Below, piece by piece: positions 34,265 to 45,456 of a DNA stretch of 64,000 nt (positions within the stretch are counted from its first letter, which is position 1; every line of letters starts with the position of its first letter). The notes under the pieces were generated by a model that worked only from the letters and a program-made list of their open reading frames with translations, had not been told where the DNA came from and did no database searches. A program made the translations under genes and the position numbers. This stretch comes from Tulasnella sp. 424 (lineage: Eukaryota > Basidiomycota > Agaricomycetes > Cantharellales > Tulasnellaceae). The DNA is taken from the NCBI GenBank assembly GCA_019633425.1, contig WSUB01000001.1, positions 868,001-932,000 on the forward strand, in the 5' to 3' direction.

Positions 34265-37200
34265 TTAAGCCTCGACACCCGGCTGGGGAGAGGACGATAT
34301 GACAGTGGGATTGTTATGTGCTGGATTGGCCAAAGACCCGTGTTCTCGAGGATCAGAGAACGAGCTGAGATGATTAAAGCCATCGATTAATGATTGATGC
34401 GTATGCGAAGATAAAGGTTGAGGCTGAAGCTGTTGCGAAATTGTTCGAGTTGGCTGGCCAGGAGCGCCGAATGAACCCGATGGTGGCGAGAACGAACGTT
34501 GTCCAAAGCCAAATGGACCGAAGGCCGAGCCCGAAAGCGCGTCAACGGACTCTTGTCGCGTGGGCCGGGTAACGGATACCTCTGCGCCGAAGGACTGGAC
34601 CGACAGCGAAGCATGACGAGTGGGCAACATGTGGTTCTGGGGGAAGCGTCCTTCGCCAATGCCAGCGAGAGCTGCCGTGAACAAGTTGGCACCGCCGTTG
34701 AGTGTAGTTGGAGCGGTCGAAACGCTTGGCGTCCGAACACCCAGCGGATTCTTGCTGAAAGACAGACGAATACCGCCCTTGACGAGGCCATTTAGTGTGT
34801 GGCCGTACAGATCATTGAGCGCCTTGGTCGCGCAAGGTACATCGTCAAACTTTTAGAAGGATAAAATCAGCGAGGGTCGGAAAAGAAGGCGAGGTGTGAT
34901 GAATTTACCTCAACGAAACACATCGGTCCATTGTTCTTCTGTCGGAAACAGAGCTTTCTGTAACCGGCACATCGGGAGAACAGAACGCGCAAAGCATCTT
35001 CCAGCGTGGTAGGATGGGCTTGATTGTTGGATGGTAGGTTTCCAACGTATAAGGTATTGATCTAAGCGACGAGATCCCGGTCAATACTATCACTTGCAGA
35101 TAGCTAGCGACTTTGTTCACTTACCGGAGGGTTCTGATCAGCAGCATTGGCACGGCCAGATCCGGGCGAAGGGAGCTGAGGTGAGGTCAAGTCTTGATGG
35201 GTTCCGACATTGAGGCCTGACATAGCCCTCGCGAGATCGCCATCATACAGGCCCGACCCCACGGCACCGCCCAACGACGACGTTGTAGCATTCACGTTGG
35301 GAAACTGGTCGAATGACGACTGAGGTGTAGGTTGACTGCGTTCGGTCGGTGACGCGGAGCCAGCCGAGTTGCGGGACGATCCTTGACTTGTAGCGCTACC
35401 GTTGACCATGCCATTAACTGAAAAGACGCTCTGAGCACCGCTCTTCAGTGGCGAGTTCATGGCTGAGGGCTGACCCTGAGGAACTGCAGGGCTCTGTTGA
35501 GATTGCTGCTCAAAGATCCCACTCCCGTTGATCGGGCTTCCAGCTCCAGATTGAGAAGCCGAGATGGTTAGCTGCTCTGGCGACGAGTTGTTATGAAGAC
35601 CTTGAAGCGAGGATGGCTTCCTCGAAAGGTTGCCTGACGTAGGAGGGTGCAGCCCGTTAACCGAACTCGACATCGTCGGACCACCAACTGCAGCAGACGG
35701 CCCAGGCCCCATGGCACCGGATGTATCGAGTGGGTCTACAGTAGGTGAGCCGAAGGTGGACCATACGGTACCGTCCTTAGCAGCGCCGAGGGATGAGAAT
35801 GATGGCTGATTCGAAAGCGTATGACCTCCTTCACCCATACCATTCACGTTGTTGAAAACGGAAGGGTGGCGAGGACCTTCGTACAAACTGCTCTGGTTTG
35901 ACGGAGAAGCTGGAAGGGCAGGGGTGATCCCAGGCGTCAGACTCGCAGAGCCTGACGGTGGAAGAGCCGGATATGTGGTGGGGCGAGCGGGAAGCCCGTT
36001 CGGAATGGAGTGGAATGCATCGTACGCGTTGATATTGACGCTGCCCATTCTCGCCCTGGCTTGGTTCTCCATCTCCCTTTCGCGTTCCTTCTCGCGTTCA
36101 CGGGCGGCCTCGCGCTCTCGATCGATTACTGCCCTATTGCCAGTCAAGCCAGGCAAGCCCATAGCGGCCAACGCGGCCGACTCCCTCTCGCGGGGGGAGA
36201 GCATGTCGCCGCCAAGACCTTGGAGGCCATGCTGCTGCTGTTGTTGTTGTTGCTGCTGCTGCTGTTGAACCTGTTGTTGCAACACACCGGCGAGCCCGTT
36301 GATATTGGCAAGGTTGACCAGAGCCTCGTTCAGCAGGTTGAGCTGACCAGCATTTGGCGGATTGGTCGTAGTCGAGGCCGTGGTCGTCGGACCCACACCT
36401 CTCTTGGTGTGCAAATTCTTCTTCGCCATCTCAGCCTTGAGCACTGAGCCCTTCTCCATGTCTACCCGGCGACCCTGAAGGACTTCCCGCGCGTCCAACG
36501 CCTCCTGACGAGATCGGAACTTTGCGAATCCGATTATTTGCTTCCGAGGGGCGGGAGGCGCAAGGCCGCTGAGGTCGGTACCGGGAGGGAGATTTAATGC
36601 GCGATAAGCGTCTTCACCGTTGGCAAGGCCGCCCCAAATGCCGTTGTTGGCCGTGTCCAAAACGACGCCACCAGAGTTTGTGGTGAGCAGGTTATAAGGA
36701 TCGTTCGAGCCATTGAACGAGGCCTGAGACGGAGGGAAAATCCCAGCGCGCTGCAGGGCGGCTGCAGCGGCTTGCGCCGGGTTGGGATTCCCTGTCGCCG
36801 CACCATACGAAGGGAGCTCCTTGTTTGGCACCTTCAAAGTTGCCGCCTCGAACCCAGGACAGAATGTGAACATGTTCTGGAACTCGCGTTCCTAGAGAAA
36901 AAGTAGCAAAAATGTTAAAATCCCGTGTGGTGCAAGGATAGGAGACGAGTTCAACCGACCTGCATGTCATCGGGAAAACCGACCACAAAGATGGTAGAAA
37001 TTTCCTCTTGATTTGTAGGCGCGGAGTTGCCCGAGCCAACTAGATTAGCCGCCAGATTCTGGAGATTAAGATTGGGGATTTGACCGCCGAGTTGGGCCGC
37101 CAGACTCTGGGTATTTTGCAGTTGCTGGAGTGCGAGGAGATAATCTCTGGGGTTAACGTTTGGCGGGATGTTGGCCAACAGGGCTTGGGTAGCGTTGGAG

Positions 37201-38150
37201 GCCTGGAGCTGCTGCTGCTGCTGTTGCTGGAGCACTTGGTGTTGTTGCTGCTGCTGCATGATATGCTGAGCTTGCTGCAGCAGGACTAGAGGGGGAAAAC
37301 GAACGGGGTAGTAGTAAGTAACATATTTAAACTGCGGCAAAACCACACAAGAACTGACCTTTGTTCACCGGCACTTGCTGTGACTCCGGGAGAGTCGAGC
37401 CGTTAGCGTAGGGTCCGCTGTTGCCAATGACCGCGTTTTGCCGCAAAGCGAAAGCATTCTTTTCGCTCTCGAACCGGTCTAGGCCCGCAATTCCTGATTG
37501 TGGCAAAGGCTGGGCTTGTGGCTGATGCTGTTGTTGATGTTGAATGTGCGCGGAGTAGATATCATGATTGCTAAACGGAGGTAGGTGGGACTCGTCAAAC
37601 GGTGCAAGTCCGTTTTGCCCAGGTCGAGGAGCGGAACGACCGATGGGTTGCATGGTTGTGCCGTTCATGCTGCCGCGGTATTGAGGCGCTTCTTCAGGCG
37701 ATAGAGAAAAGGATTTGGAATGATCGCGGATCAGGGGATTGCCGTTGAAGTGCTCGCCGTTGCCGTTGTGAGGAGAGAGGAAGGAAAGAGACGGGCTTTC
37801 GGAAAGAGTGTCGAGGTAGGATGAGCGTTCGTAATGAGAGGAAGGCAGGTTGGTGTTGAGAGGCTGCTGTTGCTGCTGCTGATATGATAGATGCTGGTGC
37901 GTGAGATGCAAAGTTTGTTGCTGGTGAAGTGGTTGGTGCTGGGGTTGAGGATGTTGGATACTGAGAGTGCGGTCCTGGGACTGCTGGTGGGGTGCTGCCG
38001 ATGGCAGAGGACTATGAATGGCGTTTGGAGTAGGCGAATGAGAGGTAGAGTTGCTGCCAAACGTCTGGTGGTTCAGACTATCGGCAAGCGACTCGGCGAG
38101 GGCACCCTCGTCTACGGTGGATGACGCGGCGGAGGCCAGTTTTTTTAGCA
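34265..38150 (-). CDS. WHI3: WHI3-like polyQ RNA-binding protein, two RRMs, first exon unresolved
   Basis: Exons 37359-38150, 36960-37285, 35125-36891, 34909-35061 and 34265-34849 (minus); about 1207 aa. It starts with a Gln/Ser/Pro-rich segment, then a polyQ region ([17 protein letters not shown]). A first RRM is split over two exons ([14 protein letters not shown], then [19 protein letters not shown]). Another Q tract and a ~450-residue Ser/Pro-rich disordered region follow. The C-terminal WHI3-type RRM reads [40 protein letters not shown] and [18 protein letters not shown]3 proteins bind mRNAs such as cyclin transcripts and form condensates in filamentous fungi. The 5' exon starts TG|CTA in phase 2, so the start codon lies in, or is split with, an upstream exon. 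Confidence 0.88.
36231..36267 (-). repeat. CAG/CAA tract encoding polyglutamine
   Basis: Interrupted CTG/TTG repeat on the plus strand, encoding about 12 consecutive Gln in the WHI3-like protein after LQQQV. Mixed CAG and CAA codons suggest it is selected at the protein level. Confidence 0.95.
37208..37258 (-). repeat. Second CAG/CAA polyglutamine tract
   Basis: Two Gln runs separated by HQVL lie directly upstream of the first RRM of the WHI3-like protein. A third, shorter run is at about 37866-37881. Confidence 0.95.
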
Positions 38151-39664
38151 CTGGGAGTAGGAGACTGGATGCTCGTAGCGCGTCAAGAGGGAATGGAAGG
38201 GGGGGAAGGAGGCGGGAGCTTGTTGTTGTTGTTCGGTTTGAGATGAGAGAATTGAGGATGGGAAATCAAGGGGGAGAGGAAAGAGATTGGAGAATAAATG
38301 ATTTGCGTCTAGACTGGCTGACCAGATAGATCCCCCGAGGTAGTATTGAGAGGTCAGAGACCCCCTACACTGGCCACTGTCGTTGTAGCGATGGTTGCAG
38401 TTGACGGTGCGGAAGGGGGGCGAAAGGGCGAAGACGGGTGGCGGAGCAGGATGAGGGGGGGAAGAGGGCGGCGGTTCGGGGGATGTGGAAAACAAGAGGG
38501 GAATCTTTCGCAAGCTCATCACTTCCAGTCGGTCATTAAGTTCACCCTTCGCAAGCCCTGGGACCTGGGCCACCCCTCGATCTGCCAAACACACCCTAAC
38601 CACCTCTTCAGCGTCCTTCAGCCTCTTCCGCGACGCTCTCTGCAGAGTCTGAACAGGCTGAACGATGAAGCTGAAGGGTGACGAGAGGTGCTTGTAGGGT
38701 GTGCGGACCGTCGGGAGGGGTTCGGAGTGCTGCGAGGCGTGTCGAGGGGTGTTCGGGGTCTCGATAAACAAATCTGCCACCATGCACCATAACCCCAATG
38801 GCGGAAAGCCCGCATCTGCAGCCGCAAAAAAGTGTCCAGGCGTCTTCGTCATCGTCAAAAAAAAGCCACCAGTGATCGAGCAACGATAGAGTAACGTCGA
38901 GTCGCCGACAGAGTTTGCTAGCAACAAAGGTTGATGGTGTTGCGGTGAACCAGCGAAAGAGAGGACAAAACGCAGGTCGAGGATTGGGGAGGGGGGAAGA
39001 GAGAGAAGGAAGACTGGCTGGCGAGAGCGAGATTTGAAGTGATGGCGACGGCGAAAGACCAGCGCTTGCCAACAAAAGGAATTCTGTGAAGGGCACTTCG
39101 AGCTGCGGCGACAGTCAAAGATGCATATATACAATGCAGAACGCGAGCGCTGTGCTATGCCTCCTTTGGGTTAACTAACTATAGCCTGGCTCGCCACCGA
39201 CCAGAGCATTGAAGAAAATCAAATCCATTATAGCGGGATCATTTCCCCCATCTCGTCACCGTTCCTTCATTGTACCCAAAGCGAAAGGCCCATGGCACTC
39301 GCGTGGCTGTGGCAAAAGTTATTTTCCCCTTCGTTGGACGCGTCTCAGCTGGGACCTGATCGTCGGGCTGGGGATGGGCGCCTGCAACCAACAAAGGCCC
39401 CGAGGCCCTACGGATTGGCGATAGACTATAGAGATCGTGCAGAGATTATGGGTACAACGAGATACAATACAGAGATACCACGTATGAACCTAATCGCATG
39501 AGAAGCGGAGAGGAATCAAGTTACCGAGTGGAGTATGTATATGGAAGATTGGCGACATGAAATGGTGTTGAGCGTCCTAAGGTTCGGTAGAGCTGATAAT
39601 AGGAAAAGGAATGCAAAACATGGGGCCAATCCAAAGGTGCGGATTTGGCGATAGGTCATCACTT
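38151..39664. other. Upstream region of WHI3-like gene
   Basis: Probably contains the promoter, a long CT-rich 5' leader and one or more leader introns of the WHI3-like gene. An open minus-strand frame (38145-39134) runs into a stop just past the acceptor and is Pro/Ser-rich. It may include the true first coding exon, for example from MSLRKIPLL at 38519, but I cannot choose a splice. Confidence 0.45.
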
Positions 39665-40356
39665 TCACCTCGAAAACCATGGATCTTCGTCGTGTCGATG
39701 ATGAGGCTTTCCATGACCCCTATCGACAGCGCTCGTGCCAAATAACACTCCCAGAATAATCCAGATGGCAAATGCCCAAGCGAAAGCCTACGAACGCATC
39801 GGGACAGTAACCCAAGTCAGTACCGGTAGGTCTTTTAGGTGACCAGTCACGACCTCGCTGGAGACGCCTGTCCACGCTTTAAACGCGGGTAATAGTTGCT
39901 CACCTCAAAGAACCTCCATCTCGCTCTCGAGTTAGCTTGTTCTTCTGCATACGGACTACTTCGATCGTAATACGGCAACGGCAACAAAGCTCCCGAGACT
40001 CCTCCCGGCGACAGTGGCACCCCACTGCCCGCATACACGGGTGTTCCAGGCCCAAGGACCGCCGGAGTCACGTCGTGGCTCATCGGAGTTGGACCATACG
40101 TTCTCGGTGAAGAGGGTCCCATGATCGGGCTGCCGGGAGGGGCCCCGAAGAACGGGTGGTGGTGCCCAGACGGTGACGCGTTGGGGAGGATTTCCGTTGT
40201 CGGAGTACCCGCATAGCGACCATCTTGGAGGATGACTATCTGTGGGGTTGGAAGTGCTCGAGGCGCTGATGTTGATTCGGAATACGTCGGTGGAGGGTCG
40301 GACGCTTCGTCCTTGTGTTTCGTTGTAGAACCTCCAGGAACTTGATTAGATACCAT
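39665..40356 (-). CDS. Single-pass membrane protein with PPxY motif, unknown function
   Basis: Exons 39904-40356 and 39665-39787 (minus); 191 aa. The N-terminal ~145 residues are Pro/Ser/Gly-rich and disordered, with a PPxY motif (DPPPTYSES) near residue 24. One membrane helix (AFAWAFAIWIILGVLFG) follows at about 152-168, then a short His/Asp-rich tail. There is no signal peptide, so the Pro-rich part is probably cytosolic. PPxY motifs bind WW domains of Rsp5/Nedd4 ligases, so an adaptor or sorting role is possible. I recognise no family. Confidence 0.72.
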
Positions 40357-41424
40357 TCTCGCTCAGCGAGTTGGGCTTATTGGATATCCTGCGAAGCCGT
40401 AGAATGAGATTTTAGGGGCCCTCGGCATAGCGTGCGTGTAGCGATACGTACGAAGAGTGAGCGAGGGTGAGGTGGGTTAGAGGCAGACTAGACCAGGGAG
40501 CTTGTCTTCCAGGTACTTCTAGCAGTTAAGTAAAAGTCTCAAGCACCAAAGTTGAAGGGTGCGAGATATGGGATTGATGACGCTACAGCTAACCCGAGGT
40601 CAGTATAAGCTCAGTCAAACCATCGCAGACCACCCGACGTACCTTATGACGTTGCTGATGCTGCTTGAAACAGCAATTTAGCTCGTAGATCGAATTGGCC
40701 TTAAAGTGAAGGCCTCAGTTACGCAAGCAAGGCCAGTGGTGCTCCGCAAAGGAGGAGGAGGTGGGGGAATTAGGCATTTCGACATGAACTGCGCATGGTC
40801 GATATTTGTGGCGCTGAGTTCCCACACACTCCACCTTTGGTCGGCCCCGACTGCTCCACTAGTTCTCGTTCAGGCCCTTTAAGCGGGATGAATACTACTG
40901 GTCCATATATATGAAGAGCTTCTCAGCGACCGGGTCGAGATGATGGAGCGCTATGTTTTGACTCCTATGGCTTTAAAACTTTCCGGCATCCAGCGCACCA
41001 CAGAGTTGACAGAAAGGGCTCGTTCTGCAGTCGACAAGGAAGAGTTGATAACACCAAATACAGTATTTTCTACGATTAAATAACAGCCATGATGGATGGG
41101 TCCTGCTGGGGATCGTGTCTGGTAGAATCCTGGTCTCGGCAACGTTCTAACCCCCCTTCAGCCAGTCCATTTCCCAACCTGAGCCGTCTTAATGCTTACC
41201 TGCCAATACGTTCGTGCCTTCTTCGACTATTTCCCGCCAGCGTGCTCTGAAATTTCTGGGAATATATATACGAAACAAACACGTTATACAAAGAGAAAAA
41301 AAAAGTACAAGGAAAACAGTCGAATGAAATAGAACAGAATGCATCACGTTCGTCCATAAATGGCATAGTATGATCGTAAGAACGAGCATGGGACGAAGGA
41401 AGAGAAGATATCCAAAACACCGTA
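40357..41424. other. Intergenic, no supported gene
   Basis: 1068 bp between the 5' end of the PPxY gene and the 3' end of the second F-box gene. Open frames are below 110 codons and lack motifs. Mainly promoter and 3' UTR. Confidence 0.5.
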
Positions 41425-42661
41425 TTACTCTGCATCCGCCATCTCTTTTAACTGTACACAGATCTCTCGTCGTTCTTCGTCCTGACCCCAGCACAGCCGC
41501 ATATCGCGAATACATGTCGCAATTTCGTCCTCCATTTCGTCATCCTTGTCCCAAACGACTTTGAGACGCTGCAAGTTCTTGCACGAGGCTCTCAGAGCCT
41601 CGACGGTCGCCATAAACCCCTCAAAGCTTGGCTGCATCTCCTCATCCGAAGCGGCGTCGTAATCGTACAGGGTACAGATTGTAACCCGAGTCAAATTGGG
41701 AGCGTGTCGTGCTATTCTTTGAACACTGCCCCTTCCAGCGGCCAATGATCGGAGGGAGAGCATGGGGTGGATGGCGTTATGGACAAAATCAACCCCCAAG
41801 CTGTAGAATGTTGTAAGGCGGAGCTCTTTGAGACAAGGTAGGGAGCTGAGGTGCGAGGCGATGAATTTAACCTTGAAGACGTCATCTGGGATGACGGCCG
41901 AGGTTATGGTTGGAGGGTATGCTGCGTGCATCGCTGCGCTCCCGCCTGGGTAGAAAGCGCTCACGCGCACATTGGGAAGGGAAACCGATTTAAGAGGTGG
42001 CTTCCGCAGGAGTATGGCCCGGAGAAAGCCGTGGTCCGCGCAGTGCATTTCTCCCCAATCGGGAGACAGGTGGAGCCTTTCGAGGCGACTGGTGATGAGG
42101 AGACCCGCAAGTTGGGTCGTCGAACATACGGATCCCTGAAGGTCCAAAGATTGCAGATTGGGAAGCAACACGGTCCGGCCAGTTTCCATCATGGCCTTTC
42201 CCAGGTCGGTGCAGAAGGTGTCATGTAGGAGGTCCGGCATGCCTTCGAAAGTTTCACATGGCCGACCGAGACTGGCTGACAACCCCCGAACACGCTTCGC
42301 GTAGAAGTCGAAGCGTGCCCAGTCTGATGGGGCCAATGGGCGGACAAAACGCTGCCGTACATGGAGCCGCGGTCGATAGTTGAAGCCAGTATCAACGACT
42401 TGAAGAAAAAAATTGCACCGAGGCAAAACATATACGCACATAGTAGCTGCCCGTGGCTGAATCCCGAGTGATGGCATCAGCTGGCCACAACTTGAGAAGA
42501 ACCTTGAAGTCATCTAGCTCTCTCCAAAGAGAATCTAGAGCTGGCTCGAGGAAGATGTTGGTAGCGCATGCGGCAGAAACTATGGAGCGTTCAGCCTTGT
42601 CGGCGATTAGGGAGTCGAATATGGTGCGGAGGAGCTCGCAGACGTAGAGAGCACGATGCAT
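41425..42661 (-). CDS. F-box-like/LRR protein
   Basis: Exons 42440-42661 and 41425-42351 (minus) with an 88-nt phase-0 intron; 382 aa. The N-terminal helices (RALYVCELLRTIFDSLIADK, ACATNIFLEPALDSLWREL) match the degenerate F-box of Agaricomycete F-box-like proteins. The family hallmark RFVRPLAPSDWARFDFYAKR follows, then Leu-rich repeats (LLPNLQSLDLQG, LERLHLSPDW, LPCLKELRLTTF, LTRVTICTL, LQRLKVVWDK). The acceptor at 42352 was preferred over a nearer one at about 42399 because it avoids a ~40-nt intron and preserves frame. It probably serves as an SCF substrate receptor; target unknown. Confidence 0.85.
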
Positions 42662-43440
42662 GCGGCAGTCATGTAGGAGTGATGGGAAGAGGGCAGGTCT
42701 CTCGCGTGATTGAGGGGGAGGGAGATATACGGGATGGGGGAAGGGAAGGTGGAGGTCGACCAGAATTCGGTCGAACGGAGATTGGCTGACATTGATGAGC
42801 TGACGCCGCCGAAAGATCGCCTCATCGCCGTGTCTGCTCTCAACCTCCACCTGCCTACCTGGGAACTTCCCACTGCCCAACCTTGCGGCTGTTCGAATGC
42901 CTTGATCTATACCGAAAGGGAGACACAAATCATCTAGTCCGAGCTTCAACCGTCCGCTTTATATCATGCAGGCGCCCGCCAAAGGTCGAAGCCGAGACCG
43001 GACGCCATTCCGCTTGACCTTCGGCTCAACTGCCTCCACCGTGCGGTATTCCTTGGGTATTTTAGCTTGTCATCCCATCACTCCTGGTGCCTGGACTTTA
43101 CGAGACCCCCTTGAGGCTTACTCTTCGCAACTTACTGGTCATTCTCGTGATCAGAATGGATGTGTCACAACATACTAGACGGGTTTGAACCAGAAATGTA
43201 TAAGATTTTTCTGCTATTGAAACTAGGGAACCTAGCCAAAGATATTTTAGAAACTTCTGCATGTCGCGACAAGGGGTTCCTTTGCCGTGCCAAGACTTGG
43301 TGGTGATGCGAGTGTATTCAAGACAGCCTTCGATCGCGGTGGAGGCGGCGTACATAATGAAATGAGGAGATAAATACATGATGAATGATGCGATCCAGTG
43401 AGATGGAGAGTACGATTGCATCCAGTCGATAGCAAAGCAT
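42662..43440. other. Intergenic, no supported gene
   Basis: Lies between the 5' end of the second F-box gene and the 3' end of the DNAJC3 gene. The open frame continuing upstream of 42661 lacks conserved sequence. Otherwise promoter and UTR. Confidence 0.5.
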
Positions 43441-45171
43441 CTAGAATCCACCAAACTTGAACTGGTAGCCTCCTCCACCGGGGAATCCTCCCCCAGGGAA
43501 TCCGCCGCCAGGGAAGCCTCCACCAGGGAATCCACGCGGCATTCCTCCTCCAGGGAATCCATGGAAGCCACCATGCTGGAAGGGGTTCTGTTGACCCTCA
43601 GGATCATTTGGATCGTCTCCATTGTCAAATCGTGTACGGAGCTCCTCGTTTGATAGAACCTCATACGCCTCGTTGATGGTAGCCATCTTTGCTTCCGTTC
43701 CGCCCTTGTCTGGATGTGCATCACGAGCTTTCAGGCGGTAGGCTTTCTTGATCGCTCGAATATCAGCGTCCCTTGGGACACCGAGGACCTTGTAGTAATC
43801 CTTGGCTTTTGATTGCTTGAGCAGACGTTGTGCTTTCCCGAGCTTCTCGTGAATCTACGGTGAAGGCGTTAGTTGAGACTTTCCAGACGCTCTGGCTGTT
43901 GTGGCTTACCTCTTGACTGCTTCGACCGCTGGCTTGGAATGCGGTTTCGTAAGCACGGACGGCCTCCTCCCATTGCTCATCGGCCAGGGCGATGTCACCG
44001 TGGTTCAAGAGTGCATCCACGTCGTTCTCATCCATCGTGAGTACCTCGTTGCACCATTCGGCTGCCTGCTTCGGCTGCTTATCTTTGCCGTACGCTCTGC
44101 ACATAGCTTTGTACAACACTTTCCGCGCGTGTGATTTCTTCTTTGCGTCCATTCCTGCCGGGAGAGCCATACTCGGGATCGCTTTCTCAAATTCCGGGTT
44201 GAACTTGGAGATGAATCCAGGAGTGTCGCCACGGCCCATGAGAACACGGAGCGCACCCTTCCAATCGCCATTCGACTCCGCCTTGTGAAGTTTGTCGAAT
44301 TCTTTTTGGAACGACTTGAACAGTCGATGTGATGTTCGACAGGCCTTGTCATCCGGGTCGTGATGGAGGCATTGCTTGAGTGCGGACATGGCTTGAGCGG
44401 GATTCGGGAGGAGGTAATAGCTGATGTGGGCGATGCGGAGAAGTAGCTCTTTGGATGCCGGCAGAAGATGCGCCAGGCGTGTAAGATCGCCAACTGCAGC
44501 ATCCATGTCTCCAGTCATGAGAGCGCACTCTGCTCGAGTTTCGCGGAGTGTGACGGAATGGGAAGCAGTTTGGATGGCTTTCGAGGCTTCCTCGACGCAG
44601 ACGTCCCACTTCTTCTTCCTGTGCGCTTCTAGCGCATTTTTACTTGAGGTCTCTCCTTCTGAGATGCCTGAGAGCTGATCGAAGACACGGGTGTTAAGCA
44701 TTGCAACCATCCCAGAACGGAACCACAAGAGCGACTCACCAGTTCACCAGCGTCCTTGTCGTTCTTTCCGGCCTTAGCGGTGTAACGCTTCAGAACTTGC
44801 TTGGCCTTGAGCCAGTCCCCGTCTTTGGCAAATATACGAGCCTTCATGAGGAAGGCCTGATGGAAGGAGCCGTCGGTCACTTTCAGGACATGGTCGATGT
44901 CGTCGAGTGCAGCTGTATGCCGGCTAAGCGAGAAATAAGCAGTCGCCCGTTTGTAGTAGAGAGTGTAGTCGGCTGGAGAGAGCTCGATAGCCTCCGAGTA
45001 GGACTTGGCTGCGTCGTGGAATTGCCCAGCTCCGAGGAGAACGTTGCCTCGCGAAATTAGGGGCCGTAAATTGGGTGGTTCGCCGCCCACTGCTGCTTGC
45101 TCCTGTTGTTCAGCGTAGGCAGGGCTGAGCAAGATGAGGGGAGCGACGAGCGAGAACAGCCGTAATCGCAT
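43441..45171 (-). CDS. DNAJC3: DNAJC3/p58IPK-type ER co-chaperone
   Basis: Exons 44740-45171, 43910-44674 and 43441-43854 (minus); 536 aa. A signal peptide (MRLRLFSLVAPLILLSPAYA) leads into about nine TPR units, starting with ISRGNVLLGAGQFHDAAKSY and ending with ALLNHGDIALADEQWEEAVR. A J domain follows (KDYYKVLGVPRDADIRAIKK, HPDK motif, NEAYEVLSNEELR). The C-terminus is a Gly/Phe/Pro repeat ending in QFKFGGF, like the FRFKFHFN end of mammalian DNAJC3. These proteins bind unfolded clients in the ER lumen and stimulate BiP. There is no KDEL-type tail, as in mammals. It diverges from the AlkB-family gene. Confidence 0.95.
43468..43545 (-). repeat. 15-bp tandem repeat encoding GGGFP units
   Basis: About five imperfect 15-nt units encode repeated GGGFP in the G/F-rich tail of the DNAJC3 homologue. 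Confidence 0.9.
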
Positions 45172-45456
45172 CGTGTAGGGTGGTAGGAGGGGAGGGTGGT
45201 GGTAGAAACGAGTGTGGAAGGAAAAGAGAGTGCACAGGCGCGGTTGAGAGTTGAATGTGGCACGGCTGATGACCTTACGTGTCACCGATAACTCCGTTCC
45301 CGCATCAAGCCAAAAGAGGTTCCACCGCTCACGTCCCGACGTTTTGGCAGTTTTCTGTGCGAAGCCCTAGCAGCTGTACCGACATCTCAGCTATCACCTG
45401 TTCCGGGAGTTGTCGGTGATTCTTGGCTAGTGTTCTTTTCGCATCACCTCGTCGAA
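45172..45456. promoter_or_regulatory. Divergent promoter DNAJC3 / AlkB-family gene
   Basis: A 285-bp spacer between the two start codons. Contains cacgtaag-like and ccgataactccg sequences but no element I can name with confidence. Confidence 0.5.

Noticed and set aside
36010..36447. Plus-strand open frame with poly-Leu
   Set aside because: The Leu run is the antisense reading of the CAG/CAA polyglutamine tract of the WHI3-like gene.
38145..39134. 329-codon minus-strand open frame upstream of the WHI3-like gene
   Set aside because: Pro/Ser/Leu-rich low-complexity sequence with no domain; it runs into a stop just after the WHI3-like acceptor. It is better explained as leader and intron sequence, though part could be a first exon.
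42399..42439. Short (~41-nt) intron alternative in the second F-box gene
   Set aside because: It breaks the frame or needs a sub-40-nt intron; the 88-nt intron to 42352 gives the family-typical RFVRPLAPSDW junction.
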